From Bradyrhizobium tropiciagri (lineage in GTDB: Bacteria; Pseudomonadota; Alphaproteobacteria; Rhizobiales; Xanthobacteraceae), in NCBI RefSeq assembly GCF_001189845.1, contig NZ_LFLZ01000014.1:1-64000 (forward strand): a DNA stretch of 64,000 nucleotides, in the 5' to 3' direction. How positions within the stretch are numbered: position 1 is the stretch's first letter; each line of letters opens with the position of its first letter. Position numbers and translations under genes: made by a program. The notes below the pieces were generated by a model. That model did no database searches, was not told where the DNA came from, and saw nothing but the letters and a program-made list of their open reading frames with translations. Shown here one piece after another: positions 48,200-59,032 of the stretch.

Positions 48200-49160
48200 T
48201 CAAAAGCGACGCGGAGTTGAGCTTCTTTCAGCTTGATTTCCCGCACCCCGTTCGAACTGACAGGTGGGCGTGCTACCGCCGCTGGGCTTGCGCAATAGCT
48301 CCTTTGCCACATGCTTGCACGTAATGGTAGAGAAAGCGCCAACGGGTCTCGGCGTCGATGTTGTTTTCTTGCGGCAGAAGGGCTCGTCGAGGAGCGATAG
48401 TCGCCGCTTCTCGCCGCGGTCATGCCTGCGATTGAAGCTACACAATCTGCCGCATCCTTGTCAGTCACGCCTGTTCAACTTGCGCAGACGGGATTTGAGC
48501 CCATTTGCCATGGTTTCCGCGACTTGGGAGGGAATTACTTTCGGATGCGATACAGTGTTCCGAGTTGCCTAGTCGTGCAGGATAGAATGGTACGCGCGAA
48601 CGAGGACCGGGAAAGAATTTGGCGCGGTGCCTCCGCGAAGATGCATCGAGCAGAAAGCTCTTCTGGCTGGGATTTTCAGACAAGGAGTCCCGGTTGATGA
48701 AACTCAGGGTGCGAGATCGTACAACGTGACGCAGCGTGAGTTTCAATAGCCGTCGAACCGGCGTGAAAAACATTTTGCACTCCACGTCATAAGTGTGGAT
48801 GAGCCTCAATTCCGCCACGCCGCTTGTCTCATTGCGCCAAGCATCGTCACGGATGTACTGATGATGTTGGGGCTGCCCCGGCGCACTTCCAACCCCGGCA
48901 GGTGCGTCGGGGCGCTTTAATTCGGTCCCGCCATTGTGAGCGCTGCGAGTTCACCAATTCCCAACCAGGCTGCAGGCTGTGCCGGAATCGCAAAGAGCGG
49001 GCATTGTCACCCTCCGCGCTCGCTGGCACGTCCAGGTCCGACGATACGCATCTGTTCTGCTTCAGGGCATTAGGTCGTTCGTTTTGGAACCGTTCCGGCT
49101 GTTGTCATGAGCCCTGATGATCGCAACGAAAGCCCCCAGCAAAGGCAGATCGAACAGCAT
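48200..49160. other. No supported gene; holds a MerR-type promoter
   Basis: Short frames only. The promoter at 48716-48746 points left, towards a region without a recognised gene; a 16-codon frame starting MANGLKSRLRK lies in it, without other support. Confidence 0.35.
48716..48746 (-). promoter_or_regulatory. MerR/NolA-type promoter with 19-bp spacer (orphan)
   Basis: The minus strand reads TTGAAA, then the spacer CTCACGCTGCGTCACGTTG (19), then TACGAT. It matches the sites before nolA and nodD2 in layout and core. Confidence 0.6.
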
Positions 49161-49877
49161 TTAGGTGCGAACCAACTGCACGCCGGCAATGAGAAGAACC
49201 GCCACGAGCATCAACCTGATAGCTGTTTGGCTCAGCCATTTCAGGCCGACAACCGTTCCTGCGACGGCTCCTCCTAGTGCAGCGATTGCGTAAATGGCCG
49301 AATCCGAACACGGAAGCTGGCCTGTGAAAAGAACTCCGACGAAGCCCACTGTGGAGTTCGCTAGGATGAACGGAGGCGACAGCAGGGTGACTTGCCTGGC
49401 TGACGCCCAGTTCAATGTCATGAGCGCGGGCGCCAGGAATACTCCGCCGCCCACGCCGGTCAGACCAGAAACCAACCCGATGACCGCCCCAATGCTTACG
49501 CTCCCCCAGAGCGGAGTTTCGCAAACACGATGGGCAACGCTCCCACGCCGAACAATCATCACAGCGCTCGCCAAAAGGAGGACAAGACCGGTCAACGTCC
49601 TGTAAACGTGCTCCCCGAGCACCAGCAAGCTGCCGGCAAGTGCTGCCGGCATTGATGACAATAGAAGCGGCCGGAGCGTTATCCAGTCGATGACTTTGTT
49701 GCGGTTTAAGAACCACGTGGAATAACTCGCGACAACAATGTTGAGGCCAAGCGCCGTCGGGCGCATCTCTGTAGAAGGCAAGCCGGAAAACGCCATGAGA
49801 GCTAGGAACGCGGTTCCACCCGCCTGACCAACCATTGCATAGAGCAGCGAAATAATCGCGAAGAACAGAGAAAGCAT
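49161..49877 (-). CDS. TauE/SafE-family anion exporter
   Basis: 238 residues, about eight membrane helices. The two-half TauE pattern is visible: MVGQAGGTAFLALMAFSGLP near the start and GLVSGLTGVGGGVFLAPAL after the middle. Members export sulfite, sulfoacetate or similar anions; the substrate here is unknown. ATG 49877. No partner gene. Confidence 0.85.
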   Translation of the reverse strand: MLSLFFAIISLLYAMVGQAGGTAFLALMAFSGLPSTEMRPTALGLNIVVASYSTWFLNRNKVIDWITLRPLLLSSMPAALAGSLLVLGEHVYRTLTGLVLLLASAVMIVRRGSVAHRVCETPLWGSVSIGAVIGLVSGLTGVGGGVFLAPALMTLNWASARQVTLLSPPFILANSTVGFVGVLFTGQLPCSDSAIYAIAALGGAVAGTVVGLKWLSQTAIRLMLVAVLLIAGVQLVRT

Positions 49878-51108
49878 ACTTCATCTACCCTGCGAAAAGT
49901 CCTTCGCCTGCCTTGCGCCTAGCTCCACGGAGTTCGAATTTGTCTTTCCACGAGGGAAGAAGTCCAAGCGAGCGCTTAATCGGAGGCCGCGCGCCGCACT
50001 TGGCACCGGCTAAGGTTGCTAGACGATTGCCATTTGTGGGTCGGCTTCTTCAATTGCCAGCCTTGGTACTTGACCAGGATGTGAAAGTGGTACGCCAGCG
50101 CCTGGCTGTTTGAAAGGCGCTTTGGGCGGCGGCGCGCCGAGCGGCACTCTTTCCAGGCCGCGGGAGCGTTGCGCAAGTGGCGCTGTCGCGTTTCCTCCAG
50201 ATGTCGCCATTGCTCCAAGCGCGCGTGCGCCGAACCGGGCTCTTGTCTTGAATTTCTTGTTTCGAGGATTGATTCGGAGAAGTCCCCTGTTGGTACAACA
50301 CTTGCTGATCCGCTGCTGGGTCCTCTCCCTTATGGAGATGCGCATGCAAGGCGTCCTCTGCAGCCGGCAGGTCTCGTTTCGACGCGTATCTCCCGTTGCG
50401 CGCCTGGCACGCGGATCATCTGTGCCTTCAATTCAGGTGCGCTGGACCTCTCTAAAGCCCCTGATCAGGCGAGGGGCCGTTATATCACGCGGTCACCTGC
50501 TGGCTCGGCTCTTCCGTTTTGGTCGCCGATCGCGTTTCCGACGCCGTCGAAGGACGGAGGATCCGCGAAGAATCCGCGACAGCAATTCGCAGGATGGCGA
50601 AGAAAATATGACCCTTCCGTCAGGAGGAAGCAGAAAGCCGATGTCGGAACTGCGTAGGTCGATCCCGACGCCGTCAAGTTGGCCAACGTGCTCCATTTCG
50701 CGCGAATCGCGAAGCTCAACGTTCAAGATATCATCGTGCTCGATCTTGAGGCAAAGCCAGGCGTCTTTCGGGCAGCACAGTCGCTCCTTGGCGAGAGACG
50801 ATCTTGTCATTCATAGCTGGTTGGTTCGCCAGCTGGATATCAAGGGTCATCGGGTTTGCCATGGCCGCCCTATCAAACGCGATTCAGCATTGGGGCAGCA
50901 TCGAGGGCACAGACCATCGACACGAACGACAATGCGGTAATCGCCTGCTTGGCCTGCTGGTCATCGGCGAGCGAAATCAATCGGATGGAATTCGACGACG
51001 CTTCGGTCGTGGCGTGCCGTCCGGTGTCCGACGAGGATAGCGGCCGGGCCCCGGCGCATGACAGGACAATTATCGCGCCGCAGTTGGCGGAAGGCGACAA
51101 ATTCGGGA
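49878..51108. other. Gene-poor, probably decayed
   Basis: No intact gene. A plus-strand reading at about 50660-50800 (VKLANVLHFARIAKLNVQDI) hints at a lost helical protein, not identified. Confidence 0.3.
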
Positions 51109-51153
51109 ATGGCGTCTGACGCAGCGCGCGCTCCAGCCTCGCGAGTTAAGCTC

Positions 51154-51963
51154 ATGGAACGGAATTTGGATCCGCCTGAAACGAACGCAAGCGAACGCAG
51201 CGATGGCGAGCCGGACCGGCGTGCCGAAGCGCCCATTGTGGATCTTTTTAGCTTCACCGAGTGCGCAAACAAGACGCATTCGCTGAGAGCGTTGTTCGAT
51301 CTTCTTGTAAACCGTGCCACCGAGGAAGGATTCAGTGAAGTTGCATACGGAGCCCTCAACTTCGTCGAGCCGCTTCGGTTGGCTGAGTATCCACCGCCGA
51401 CTGTCGCTTTGAATTGGCCGCCAGCCTGGTGCGATCGATACTTCAAACGCAAGTACCACACCATCGATCCGGTGGTCCGGCGGACGCCGATGCATTCGCG
51501 TCCGTTTCTGTGGGACCAACTCGCTGACCATTATCAGCTTCGACCGGACGAGAGACGCGTATTGGATGAGGCTAGGGAGGCCGGGCTGAAGCATGGCATG
51601 AGCGTGCCTCTATTTGGCCCGTTGGGCCAAGTATCTGTGGTGTCCTTTGCATCTCCGTCCGACGATGCTGATCCTCAGAATCGCATCGGTCATCTCAGTG
51701 CCCTGGCTTCGCTCTTTCACAGCGCCTATGGCGAGATTGCTCGACCCTCTAGTGGCGGCTGCGGGAAACAAATTGCATTGTCGCAACGGGAGATCAGTTG
51801 CATGCGGTGGGTGGCAGAGGGGAAATCGTCCTGGGAAATTGGGAAGATCCTAGGAATCAGCGTTAATACGGTCAATTTTCATATCAAGAATGCGATGCGA
51901 AAGCTGGGTGCGACCACCCGGATCCAGGCGACAGCTATCGCCATTCGCCTCAATATTCTTTGA
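51154..51963 (+). CDS. LuxR-family regulator with autoinducer-binding domain (solo)
   Basis: The N-terminal domain has the acyl-HSL-binding layout (WCDRYFKRKYHTIDPVVRR with the W..Y..DP residues, then PFLWDQL). The C-terminal LuxR helix-turn-helix is LSQREISCMRWVAEGKSSWE then ILGISVNTVNFHIKNAMRKL. 269 residues from ATG 51154; ATG 51109 is also possible. No luxI-type synthase is seen in the window, so it may sense signals made elsewhere. Confidence 0.85.
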   Translation: MERNLDPPETNASERSDGEPDRRAEAPIVDLFSFTECANKTHSLRALFDLLVNRATEEGFSEVAYGALNFVEPLRLAEYPPPTVALNWPPAWCDRYFKRKYHTIDPVVRRTPMHSRPFLWDQLADHYQLRPDERRVLDEAREAGLKHGMSVPLFGPLGQVSVVSFASPSDDADPQNRIGHLSALASLFHSAYGEIARPSSGGCGKQIALSQREISCMRWVAEGKSSWEIGKILGISVNTVNFHIKNAMRKLGATTRIQATAIAIRLNIL

Positions 51964-52231
51964 GTGAGGTACTCACTGCAAGGATGTGACGGACTGATCG
52001 GCTAAGCCATTGACGCCAAGCTCTGGCAGGCTCATGCCATTCTTCAAGCAGTACTTGGTTGAGACAGGCGACGGCCAATCTAAAGTTGCGTGAGGTTCTG
52101 GAGTTCGGTGGCGCATGTCACGCCGACTGGCTAGGTGACCACGGATGGCGCCTGGGTTTGCTCCGCCAGCGAGTGATCTAAGCTTAAACGAGCTCGAGCC
52201 GGTGCCGCCGCCGGCTGGTGCGTTTTGAGAA

Positions 52232-52258
52232 AGAGCCCCGACCGTTGGTCGGGGCTCT
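52232..52258. terminator. Strong hairpin between the luxR and porin genes
   Basis: Twelve-base perfect arms (AGAGCCCCGACC / GGTCGGGGCTCT) with a GTT loop, 28 bases after the porin stop on the minus strand. Its minus-strand 3' side continues TTCTCAAAA, a modest U-content, so it probably ends porin transcription and may also serve luxR from the other side. Confidence 0.8.
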
Positions 52259-52285
52259 CGATTAACGCGACGCGCGCGGGGGTCG

Positions 52286-53008
52286 CTATTTTGCCCACGT
52301 CGGACCGAACCTGTAGTTGAGCCGCGCCGTGACAAGATCGATGTCCTGGTGAACGCGATCGAAGCCAACGGCCGTGGGGAAGCTTACGTTGCTGCCCTGC
52401 ATGAACAAGTGATCATACTCGAGGCCAACCGACCAGTTCGGCGTCAGGCTGACTTCGGCGCCAGCGCCGAGCGCGCCACCCCAGCGCACATCGTTATTCC
52501 TGCCAAGCTCGGTGCCATTGGCCGCTGAGTTGACGTGATAGGTGTTGCTGGTCACCGCCGCACCGCCCTTGGCGTAAAGCAGCACGGCATTGAACGCGTA
52601 GCCGACGTGGCCCGTGAGCAATCCAAATGCATCTGTCTTGGTGCCAATGGTGTCCGCTGGGAAGGCACTGCTGACATTGGAGCCGCTGAAGTCGGCCCAG
52701 TTTCCCTGACCTTCGATGCCGTACACCGTTTTGAAGATTTGCCAGCGATAGCCGATCTGGCCGCCGACGGTGCCGCCGGTCGAATTATGGCAGCCCTCGG
52801 AAGTACCGCCGTTGAAATCCCAGCAATTGTGACTCGATCCCCAGCCGCCATTGAGACCGATATAGTAGCCGCTCCAGTCGTTGATCGGGGCTACGACCGG
52901 AAATGGGGGGGCCTTGATGTTGACAGGCTGCCCGGCGAGGTCCGCGCCGAATGCGGGAGCTGCAGCGCCGAGTGCGATGCTTGCGGTCAGAATCAGCAAA
53001 TTCTTCAT
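52286..53008 (-). CDS. Outer-membrane beta-barrel protein, Omp25/Omp31 family
   Basis: ATG 53008; signal peptide MKNLLILTASIALGAAAPAF..GA. The mature part begins near ADLAGQPVNIKAPP and has DWSGYYIGLNGGWGSS, the hallmark of this family in rhizobia and Brucella, then alternating strands ending RLNYRFGPTWAK. 240 residues. The open frame continues upstream to 53278 but without signal character. Confidence 0.88.
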   Translation of the reverse strand: MKNLLILTASIALGAAAPAFGADLAGQPVNIKAPPFPVVAPINDWSGYYIGLNGGWGSSHNCWDFNGGTSEGCHNSTGGTVGGQIGYRWQIFKTVYGIEGQGNWADFSGSNVSSAFPADTIGTKTDAFGLLTGHVGYAFNAVLLYAKGGAAVTSNTYHVNSAANGTELGRNNDVRWGGALGAGAEVSLTPNWSVGLEYDHLFMQGSNVSFPTAVGFDRVHQDIDLVTARLNYRFGPTWAK

Positions 53009-53109
53009 TCCAGTGTCATTCCTTTTGATGCCCCCCGGCGCCGTGCGTCTTAACAACATGATTGCGAATTGCTGTAACCGAGCCACAACATTCCTCCGCA
53101 AGAAATGGG

Positions 53110-53140
53110 TCGAAACGCACGGTGCGTCAGGTTGTGAAGC
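53110..53140 (+). promoter_or_regulatory. MerR/NolA-type promoter with 19-bp spacer (orphan, rightward)
   Basis: TCGAAA, spacer CGCACGGTGCGTCAGGTTG (19), TGAAGC. The spacer is close to those of the nodD2 and nolA sites. It points away from the porin, towards DNA with no recognised gene. Confidence 0.5.
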
Positions 53141-53879
53141 GCCTAACTTGCGACGCCTCGACGAAAAATGCAGCGACATTGATAGGGCGCCTCGTGGCGC
53201 CTTTACCTCAAGGCGATGCGATCGTGATGGCACTGTGCGACGCAATGCTGCGAGCGCATGGCTGAAGCACCGCCACAACCAGCTTCCTGGCGATACATCC
53301 GGCTGCGCGTCGTTCAGCGGGTTTCGTCATGAGCCGCACAGATGAAGGCGTCCTTATCGGGATGAGAGTTGAATTTATCTTGAGTCAGGAGTCGTGTGGC
53401 GACTTAAGATTGTGGTAACGTCGGAAATGACCCATCAGAGGCATTGATCGATCGAAATTCGGCCATCCTGAAGATCCGGAGCGGTGTCTGGCGCGCTGTA
53501 ACTGCTCTTGCCGCGACAGGAAAGCCAATCGAGCTGGTGCGCCGCCAAGATCATCTGCCGCAGAATGTTGGTCACCGCGCCGGATGAAGCCCGCATCGAA
53601 ATTGCCGAGAGGCATGCCAAGCTGCCAGATACGGTGCGCATTGTGTCACGTCGGGACAGCGCGTGCTTGTCGCGCCTTCGTTGCCGGTGTGCTCCCGTTT
53701 CTATCCTACTGGTGTGGGGACCACGAGAGCTGCACAAGCAGGGCTCCCGGACGCAGTCGTCGGTGTAAAAGATGAGCAGAGAAAACTAAGATCGACCACA
53801 ACCTGCCCCTTCGGGAGTTGACGATACCGTCCTGTTCCTGCCGATAACAAGGGTACCGGCCAGCTGGAGGGACGAACCT
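53141..53879. other. No supported gene
   Basis: Short frames on both strands; nothing recognised. Confidence 0.3.
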
Positions 53880-54125
53880 CTACTGTTTGCTCGGCGACGC
53901 CAGCTCCGCTCGTAAATTGCGTATCGCTTCGTTTGCCAGATGCAGAGTATTCCGTTCGCCGGTCCTGATCGAGCACTCCAGTAATGCTCGCAAGCGGTGG
54001 TGAAGGAACGTCTTGAGATGATGCGCCAGAACTGGGTCCTTCTCGACAAAGCGCCACGCTTTTTCAAATGCGATGCTTACGATAGCCTCTGGCGGTTGCA
54101 CCTGGCCGGATATGACCTGATCCAT
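53880..54125 (-). CDS. Small helical protein (81 aa), conserved type
   Basis: ATG 54125, with GAGGAG upstream. Sequence pattern PEAIVSIAFEKAWRFVEKDP then LAHHLKTFLHHRLRALL looks like the short helical proteins found in many Bradyrhizobium. Function unknown. Confidence 0.55.
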   Translation of the reverse strand: MDQVISGQVQPPEAIVSIAFEKAWRFVEKDPVLAHHLKTFLHHRLRALLECSIRTGERNTLHLANEAIRNLRAELASPSKQ

Positions 54126-55122
54126 CTCAAAACTCCTCGACTCCTGGCGCAAGGTAAAAGTTCGTCCGAAGCGTGCCGACGAGCTGCCGCCTGTCTTGAG
54201 CGGCAAGAAGTCGGAGCCACAGCCAAAATGTGTGTCGATCTGCTCGCGGATACAGCGACCTTTATAGTGCCGTTTGTTGAAGTCCGGATGACCGAATGTC
54301 GAAGTGCCAGCGCAAGTCGCACGATTCTGAATTGGCTGAAGAGACCCTGCGTTGACATTTGCCTCTTTGCGCCGCGCATCTTGTTGCCCGCCGTTCGCCC
54401 TTCGCCGTTCGCCGGGCCCACACTCCCAAGAGTCAGTCGAACTACAGCCGTCTTACGGTGCAGGCCATTCGCTAGCTTCCAAACTGTCAAGGCTAAGAAG
54501 TGTTCTGGGTTATGTCGTATGCGCTCTTTATGTCGCGTCCAGCTGTGTGGCTCGTTCTCGACAATCCGTTCGCGTGCTTCCCGACATGCGTCAACAGCCT
54601 GGCCGCATCCGCGGGTTCCTGCGCACGCCACCTCGTTTGCGATACGATTCTAATCCGGATGGGGCGCACCAAAGAAACGAGACAAGCTATCGCGACAATT
54701 GCGTTGGTCTGCCAGGAGCTCGTTCTGGCGACGAAATATCAGGTGGCCCGCAACGTTAGAACAATGCGGCCGCGATCAGGGAGCTAGCTTATGCTGCCAA
54801 GATCCGAATATCGGAAGGCGCGCTCAACCGTGCGGTGCCTCGCACAAATATCTCGGATCGTGCGTCCCCCTATCTGCCCTGGAGTAAACTGCGAACGTGT
54901 AACATACCATGATCAAACGTTTGAGGTGCCGTCCTGCGGAAATCGGATGAATGTCTCGCTCCTCGAAGCGAAATGATCAGCACGTGGAAGCGGCTCACTC
55001 ACCTAGCGGTGAGCCGCGGTCTCGAAGCGGCCTTATCCGTGGACAGGAGAGCACAGCCACGGTCAGCCCAGCGATGAAGCTTTCACTGAGCGGCCGTCAA
55101 TCGCAGAGGAGCAAAGCGGCCC
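54126..55122. other. No supported gene
   Basis: Several frames of 60-180 codons with no recognisable motif or start signal. Confidence 0.3.
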
Positions 55123-55497
55123 TCAGCCCGCCGCACGTGCCAGAATCAATCTGGCAATCCGCATCTGGTTGGCCGGAGTGCGCAGTGCAGGCGGTAAGGC
55201 GGCCACTGCCTGATCGAGAAGGCGCCCCAAGATTTGAAGCTCTTCTGGATTGTAAACGCCATGGTCCCGTCTCATTCGCGCTGCTCGCCCGCCGCCAGGA
55301 TGGCCACCGGTGCTCGTATCGCCGAGCTGGCCGAGCTCCAGTTCCGCTGATATCATTTCGTTCGTGAGTGCGTTGAGCAGCTGGACTGCCTCGAGCTCGT
55401 TGCTTCCTTCGCGTACGAGAGTTGCCACGATATCGAGTTGTAGGTCGATGCGATCCTCAAGGTCCTGCATGCGTGAATTCGAAGGGTCAAGTTCCAC
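55123..55497 (-). CDS. Small protein related to the one at 61320 (124 aa)
   Basis: GTG 55497 with CTGGAG upstream. The N-terminal half is acidic and helical (LEDRIDLQLDIVATLVREG). The C-terminal ~45 residues (PEELQILGRLLDQAVAALPP, then RTPANQMRIARLIL) match the product of 61320-61529 closely, so the two form a family. No known domain. An alternative start at ATG 55470 lacks a ribosome site. Confidence 0.6.
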   Translation of the reverse strand: MELDPSNSRMQDLEDRIDLQLDIVATLVREGSNELEAVQLLNALTNEMISAELELGQLGDTSTGGHPGGGRAARMRRDHGVYNPEELQILGRLLDQAVAALPPALRTPANQMRIARLILARAAG

Positions 55498-55944
55498 AGT
55501 GTTGCTCCAGATTAATTAGACGAGATTGACATGTAGTTTTTGTGTGCGTTCCGGTTTGCGAGGCAGCCGATGCGGTGCGTGACGGAATTTCCGCTGCACA
55601 AGACGACTCGCGCATGTGCAACCAAAGAAAGGGACAGGCTGGTCTCGCAGAAAGACCTGAACGAGGTATAGTCGCTATAGAGCGCTGTGCGCTGCGTGGT
55701 AGAACGCCCGTCTTTGATTGAGCTATCGAGCCGGCGTACTCCAAGCTAGCGGACCTCGCAGGAACGCCGTTGGCATAGGCGGAACCCACCAAACAGCGTG
55801 GAGCGGATGGGCGGCATGAGAACCCCGCGATCAAAGGGCGTAAGTGGGCGGCTAGTGTTGTCGCATGGCCTTTGGCGTCGCCGAAATCGACGTCAGTACG
55901 CGCCGCTGATACCAGCGCGTCCTTTTTGTGTTTAAGGAGGTCAG

Positions 55945-56268
55945 ATGGCTGACGTCGCATTGCTTGAGAATCGCAACATCGCGAAAGTAACGGGGTTGTC
56001 CACCTGGTCAGGCCGACAAGCCTTGCCGAGGCTGGCGCAAGAGCCGGTGCGGCTGCCTGGCTTCTATGCGACGCACGCATGCAACCCGGCCAATGCGCGT
56101 GAGAAGCACCTAATCTTCGGGGACGCCTTCAGGATGACGAAATTGCTGTCGGCTACTTCGAATGAGGGCCATACGGTTCGGCGAGCCATCCGGCTGAAGC
56201 TGGACCGCTGGTGGCGCGGTTTCAAAGGTCGAGGGATATCGTTGGTGATGTTGGCGCGAAAGGCTTGA
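55945..56268 (+). CDS. Possible protein with strong ribosome site (107 aa)
   Basis: ATG 55945 is preceded by AAGGAGGTCAG, one of the best ribosome sites in the window. The product is basic at its C-terminus (RRAIRLKLDRWWRGFKGR) and has no known family. It may be the 5' end of a decayed gene. Confidence 0.35.
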   Translation: MADVALLENRNIAKVTGLSTWSGRQALPRLAQEPVRLPGFYATHACNPANAREKHLIFGDAFRMTKLLSATSNEGHTVRRAIRLKLDRWWRGFKGRGISLVMLARKA

Positions 56269-56698
56269 GCCGGCCTGCGACTTGGCAGAAAGCAAAGGGG
56301 GTCCATGGTCACACGAGCTTCGTCAAAGGTGCTTTCCGGAAATCGGTGAGCGACTATGGTGCATTTGGCTGAAATCCGTAAAATCGAAAGTTTTGATGGG
56401 ATGCATCCAGTCCACGGATAGCGCTCGCGACTATCCTTGACCTGCTCTGGACGACGCATAAGACAAGCCCGCGGGTTGAGCCACTTTGTCATGCCAACGC
56501 TATTCAACATGTCATGTCGCTGCCGACGACATCGGCTGCGCGGCCCGCAAAGTGATGCTTGAGGTCGCGCCTATATCCTTATGAGTGTGGGATCTCCCGT
56601 CGAGCAAGAAAGAACGCCTTGATCGTATGCCAATGGGCACGTACGGCATGCCAAGAAGGGGCCGGGCATCCCGCAGTAGCGAAGTTGAATAGACATTG
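56269..56698. other. No supported gene
   Basis: Minus-strand frames 56064-56510 and 56512-56889 lack motifs or starts. Confidence 0.3.
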
Positions 56699-57727
56699 TC
56701 AGCCAAAGCTATCGATGACTTCGGCTCTGATCGCGCTCGCGGTGTATAGTGAAATGTCGAGCGGAAGGCTCCCGAATGCAAGCTGGCAGAGTAGGTAGTT
56801 GGTACCTGCCTCTTCCATCTGGTTAAGAAGCTGCTGTCGGGCGGAAGCTGGCGTTCCGACGACGCACAATTGGCTCTCCAGCGCTGCATCGAACGACAGC
56901 GGCAGGGTCGGCGGTGTCGGAGTGGCGTTTAGCTCGTAAAGGAACTTAAAGCTATCCAACCATTGTCCATAAGCGGTTTCGGCAGCCGCATGAGCGTCTC
57001 CGTCAGATCTCGCAATCACGATCATACGAGCCAACCCCAGGAATGGCTCTCGATCGTCCGCGGCTGTGCAGCGCGCTCGACGGCAACGAAAAGCATCCGT
57101 AATGCTTCGGACAGCAGAGGCGGGGCCGACACACGCCAGATTTGCACCATTTGCCGCGGCCCATTCCGCTGATTCGGTCCGATTGCTGGCGATCCAGGTC
57201 GGTGGATAAGGTCGCTGATGAGGCCTCAAAGTTAAGGGTACACTGTTCAGCTCAAAATGGCTTCCTTGGTAGGATAACGTATCGCCCTTCAGCGCAACAT
57301 TTAAGATTTCGCTGGCTTCCATATAGCGGCTTGGCGCCGCGCCTGCGCTGATGCCGAAATAGCCCCATTCGATCGGCTGGGAGCCGCGACCGATACCGAG
57401 TTCGAGCCTGCCGCCGCTCAATTGATCAAGCATGCAGATCTCTTCGAACACGCGCAATGGATGATAGAGGTTGAGCAACAGAACAAGCGGACCAAAGCGA
57501 AGCCTGCGGGTGCGCTGCGCAAGACTTGCTAGAAACAGGTTCGGCGAGGGCCCTCTGCCATGAGGGGTGCAGTGGTGCTCCGCCAGGTGATAAGCGTAAA
57601 AGCCCAGAGAATCACACGCCTCCGCCAGCTTGAGACGATCTTCATACTGTCGCGCAATATCGCGACCGTCGTCGTCCAAGTGGTCAAAGATTGCGCATGT
57701 CAGTCTTGAGGGAAGGCCGCTTTTCAC
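56699..57727 (-). CDS. Luciferase-like flavin-dependent monooxygenase (LLM class)
   Basis: GTG 57727 follows GGAG; 342 residues, normal for the class. TIM-barrel features: YAYHLAEHHCTPHGRGPSPN (active-site region), RLRFGPLVLLLNLYHPLRVF, LDQLSGGRLELGIGRGSQP and PPTWIASNRTES. Uses reduced flavin and oxygen; the substrate cannot be told. Not in an operon. Confidence 0.85.
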   Translation of the reverse strand: MKSGLPSRLTCAIFDHLDDDGRDIARQYEDRLKLAEACDSLGFYAYHLAEHHCTPHGRGPSPNLFLASLAQRTRRLRFGPLVLLLNLYHPLRVFEEICMLDQLSGGRLELGIGRGSQPIEWGYFGISAGAAPSRYMEASEILNVALKGDTLSYQGSHFELNSVPLTLRPHQRPYPPTWIASNRTESAEWAAANGANLACVGPASAVRSITDAFRCRRARCTAADDREPFLGLARMIVIARSDGDAHAAAETAYGQWLDSFKFLYELNATPTPPTLPLSFDAALESQLCVVGTPASARQQLLNQMEEAGTNYLLCQLAFGSLPLDISLYTASAIRAEVIDSFG

Positions 57728-57888
57728 TCGATCATCTCCGATTCTGGAATGGGAGTCCTGGTTGCTTTGTGCCTTCGGCCTCAAAGACGTGGCGCGCATC
57801 ACTTGGCTGATCTGGCTATTCTGCGGGAGCTAACGCTCTGGGCTTGCGCCATGCAGCGTGGGCGTGAGAACCTGCATATTGGTTGCGA

Positions 57889-58149
57889 CTACTTTGATAG
57901 GAGTTCGCGAAGTGCATCCACGCCAAGCATGTGCTCGACCAGAAGCTTCTTTAGCTTCGCGTTTTCCTCTTCCAGCGCGTTCAACCGCTTGGCGGCCGAA
58001 ACGTCCATGCCGCCGAACTTGGCCTTCCAGTCGTAGATCGTCGCTTCAGAGAGCTTGTGTCTGTGAGCTAGATCAGCCGGTTTCGCACCAGCCCCATGCT
58101 CGTTCAGTATCGCGATAATTTGCTCTTCTGTGAATCTCGGTCGTTTCAT
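57889..58149 (-). mobile_element. Orphan IS3-family OrfA (IS407-like)
   Basis: 86 residues: MKRPRFTEEQIIAILNEHGA helix-turn-helix start, SEATIYDWKAKFGGMDVSAA, then the leucine-zipper LEEENAKLKKLL. This is the complete N-terminal transposase subunit of IS3-type elements. The OrfB integrase that should follow (below 57889) is absent, so this is a remnant. Confidence 0.85.
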
Positions 58150-58833
58150 CTGTCCGTTCCGTTTTGCACAGCACTTGCACTCGAAGTGCAGACAATATGC
58201 AATGTGACATCATCTGGCGCCCTTACGAAGCTTGGCTCAAAACACGCAGTAAATATTCCGAGTATCCGCGATGTCAGTTGGCGCGTTCCATCCTTCATGC
58301 CAAATGGATCGGCGGCTGTGCCCGAAAGTAGAACAACGTCCAGGGATGGGCAGTCCGATAGGAGAGCTGATCGAAGTCATGTCGATGTCAATGTTGTAAC
58401 TCTGCCCGATTGTCGAGGCGCCATGCCTGAATTGCCGGCTGCCGGAATCAATGTGAGGTTGTTATCGACAATTCGCTTCACAACGAGCGGTGTCGCATCA
58501 AACTGGCCGGTGGTGGGATCGCGTTCGCAACGACCTTAAGTCTGACGTAAGTCGCTTGGGAGCGGTCGAGGCGCTGGCAGAATTGACGGGGAACGCGCTG
58601 GCGAAACAGCGATTGGATAGCAATCGCGTTTCGCGCAATGTGAGGTAGCCGGAAGTTGCGAAGTACAGTTGCATTTGTCAGCATGCGCGGTCGGCGGAGA
58701 GATTGCCGTGGCGGTTTGGTTGTCATGGCTGTTGTCGCTTGAGCGGAACGGCCGGAACTGCGCGGCATTCCCGATCAGACTGTTGTGGATATCTGACAGT
58801 GAAGCGTCGCAAGAACTGGCCTTAATCGGAATG
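58150..58833. other. No supported gene
   Basis: Nothing recognised. Confidence 0.3.
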
Positions 58834-58986
58834 CTATTTGTCTACCATCGGACGTAGCTCCTCCTCTACGTCGACGTCTGGTAATTCTGCGAGCGCTGCA
58901 GCGAGGGCGATAAGCGCTCCGAAAGCCGCGAGCACAAGAGAGCTCGCGAGTATAACGGCAGCAAGGTCCTGATGTCGTTTCATCAT
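58834..58986 (-). CDS. Small single-pass membrane protein (50 aa)
   Basis: ATG 58986 or 58983 (tandem). One membrane helix (AAVILASSLVLAAFGALIAL) and an acidic tail (VDVEEELRPMVDK). It lies 46 bases after the binding-protein gene on the same strand, so it may be cotranscribed. No clear ribosome site. Confidence 0.4.
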   Translation of the reverse strand: MMKRHQDLAAVILASSLVLAAFGALIALAAALAELPDVDVEEELRPMVDK

Positions 58987-59032
58987 CTGTGTCGTGGCTG
59001 GGTTGGCGGAGAACGGCTGTGGATCGCGTCGA

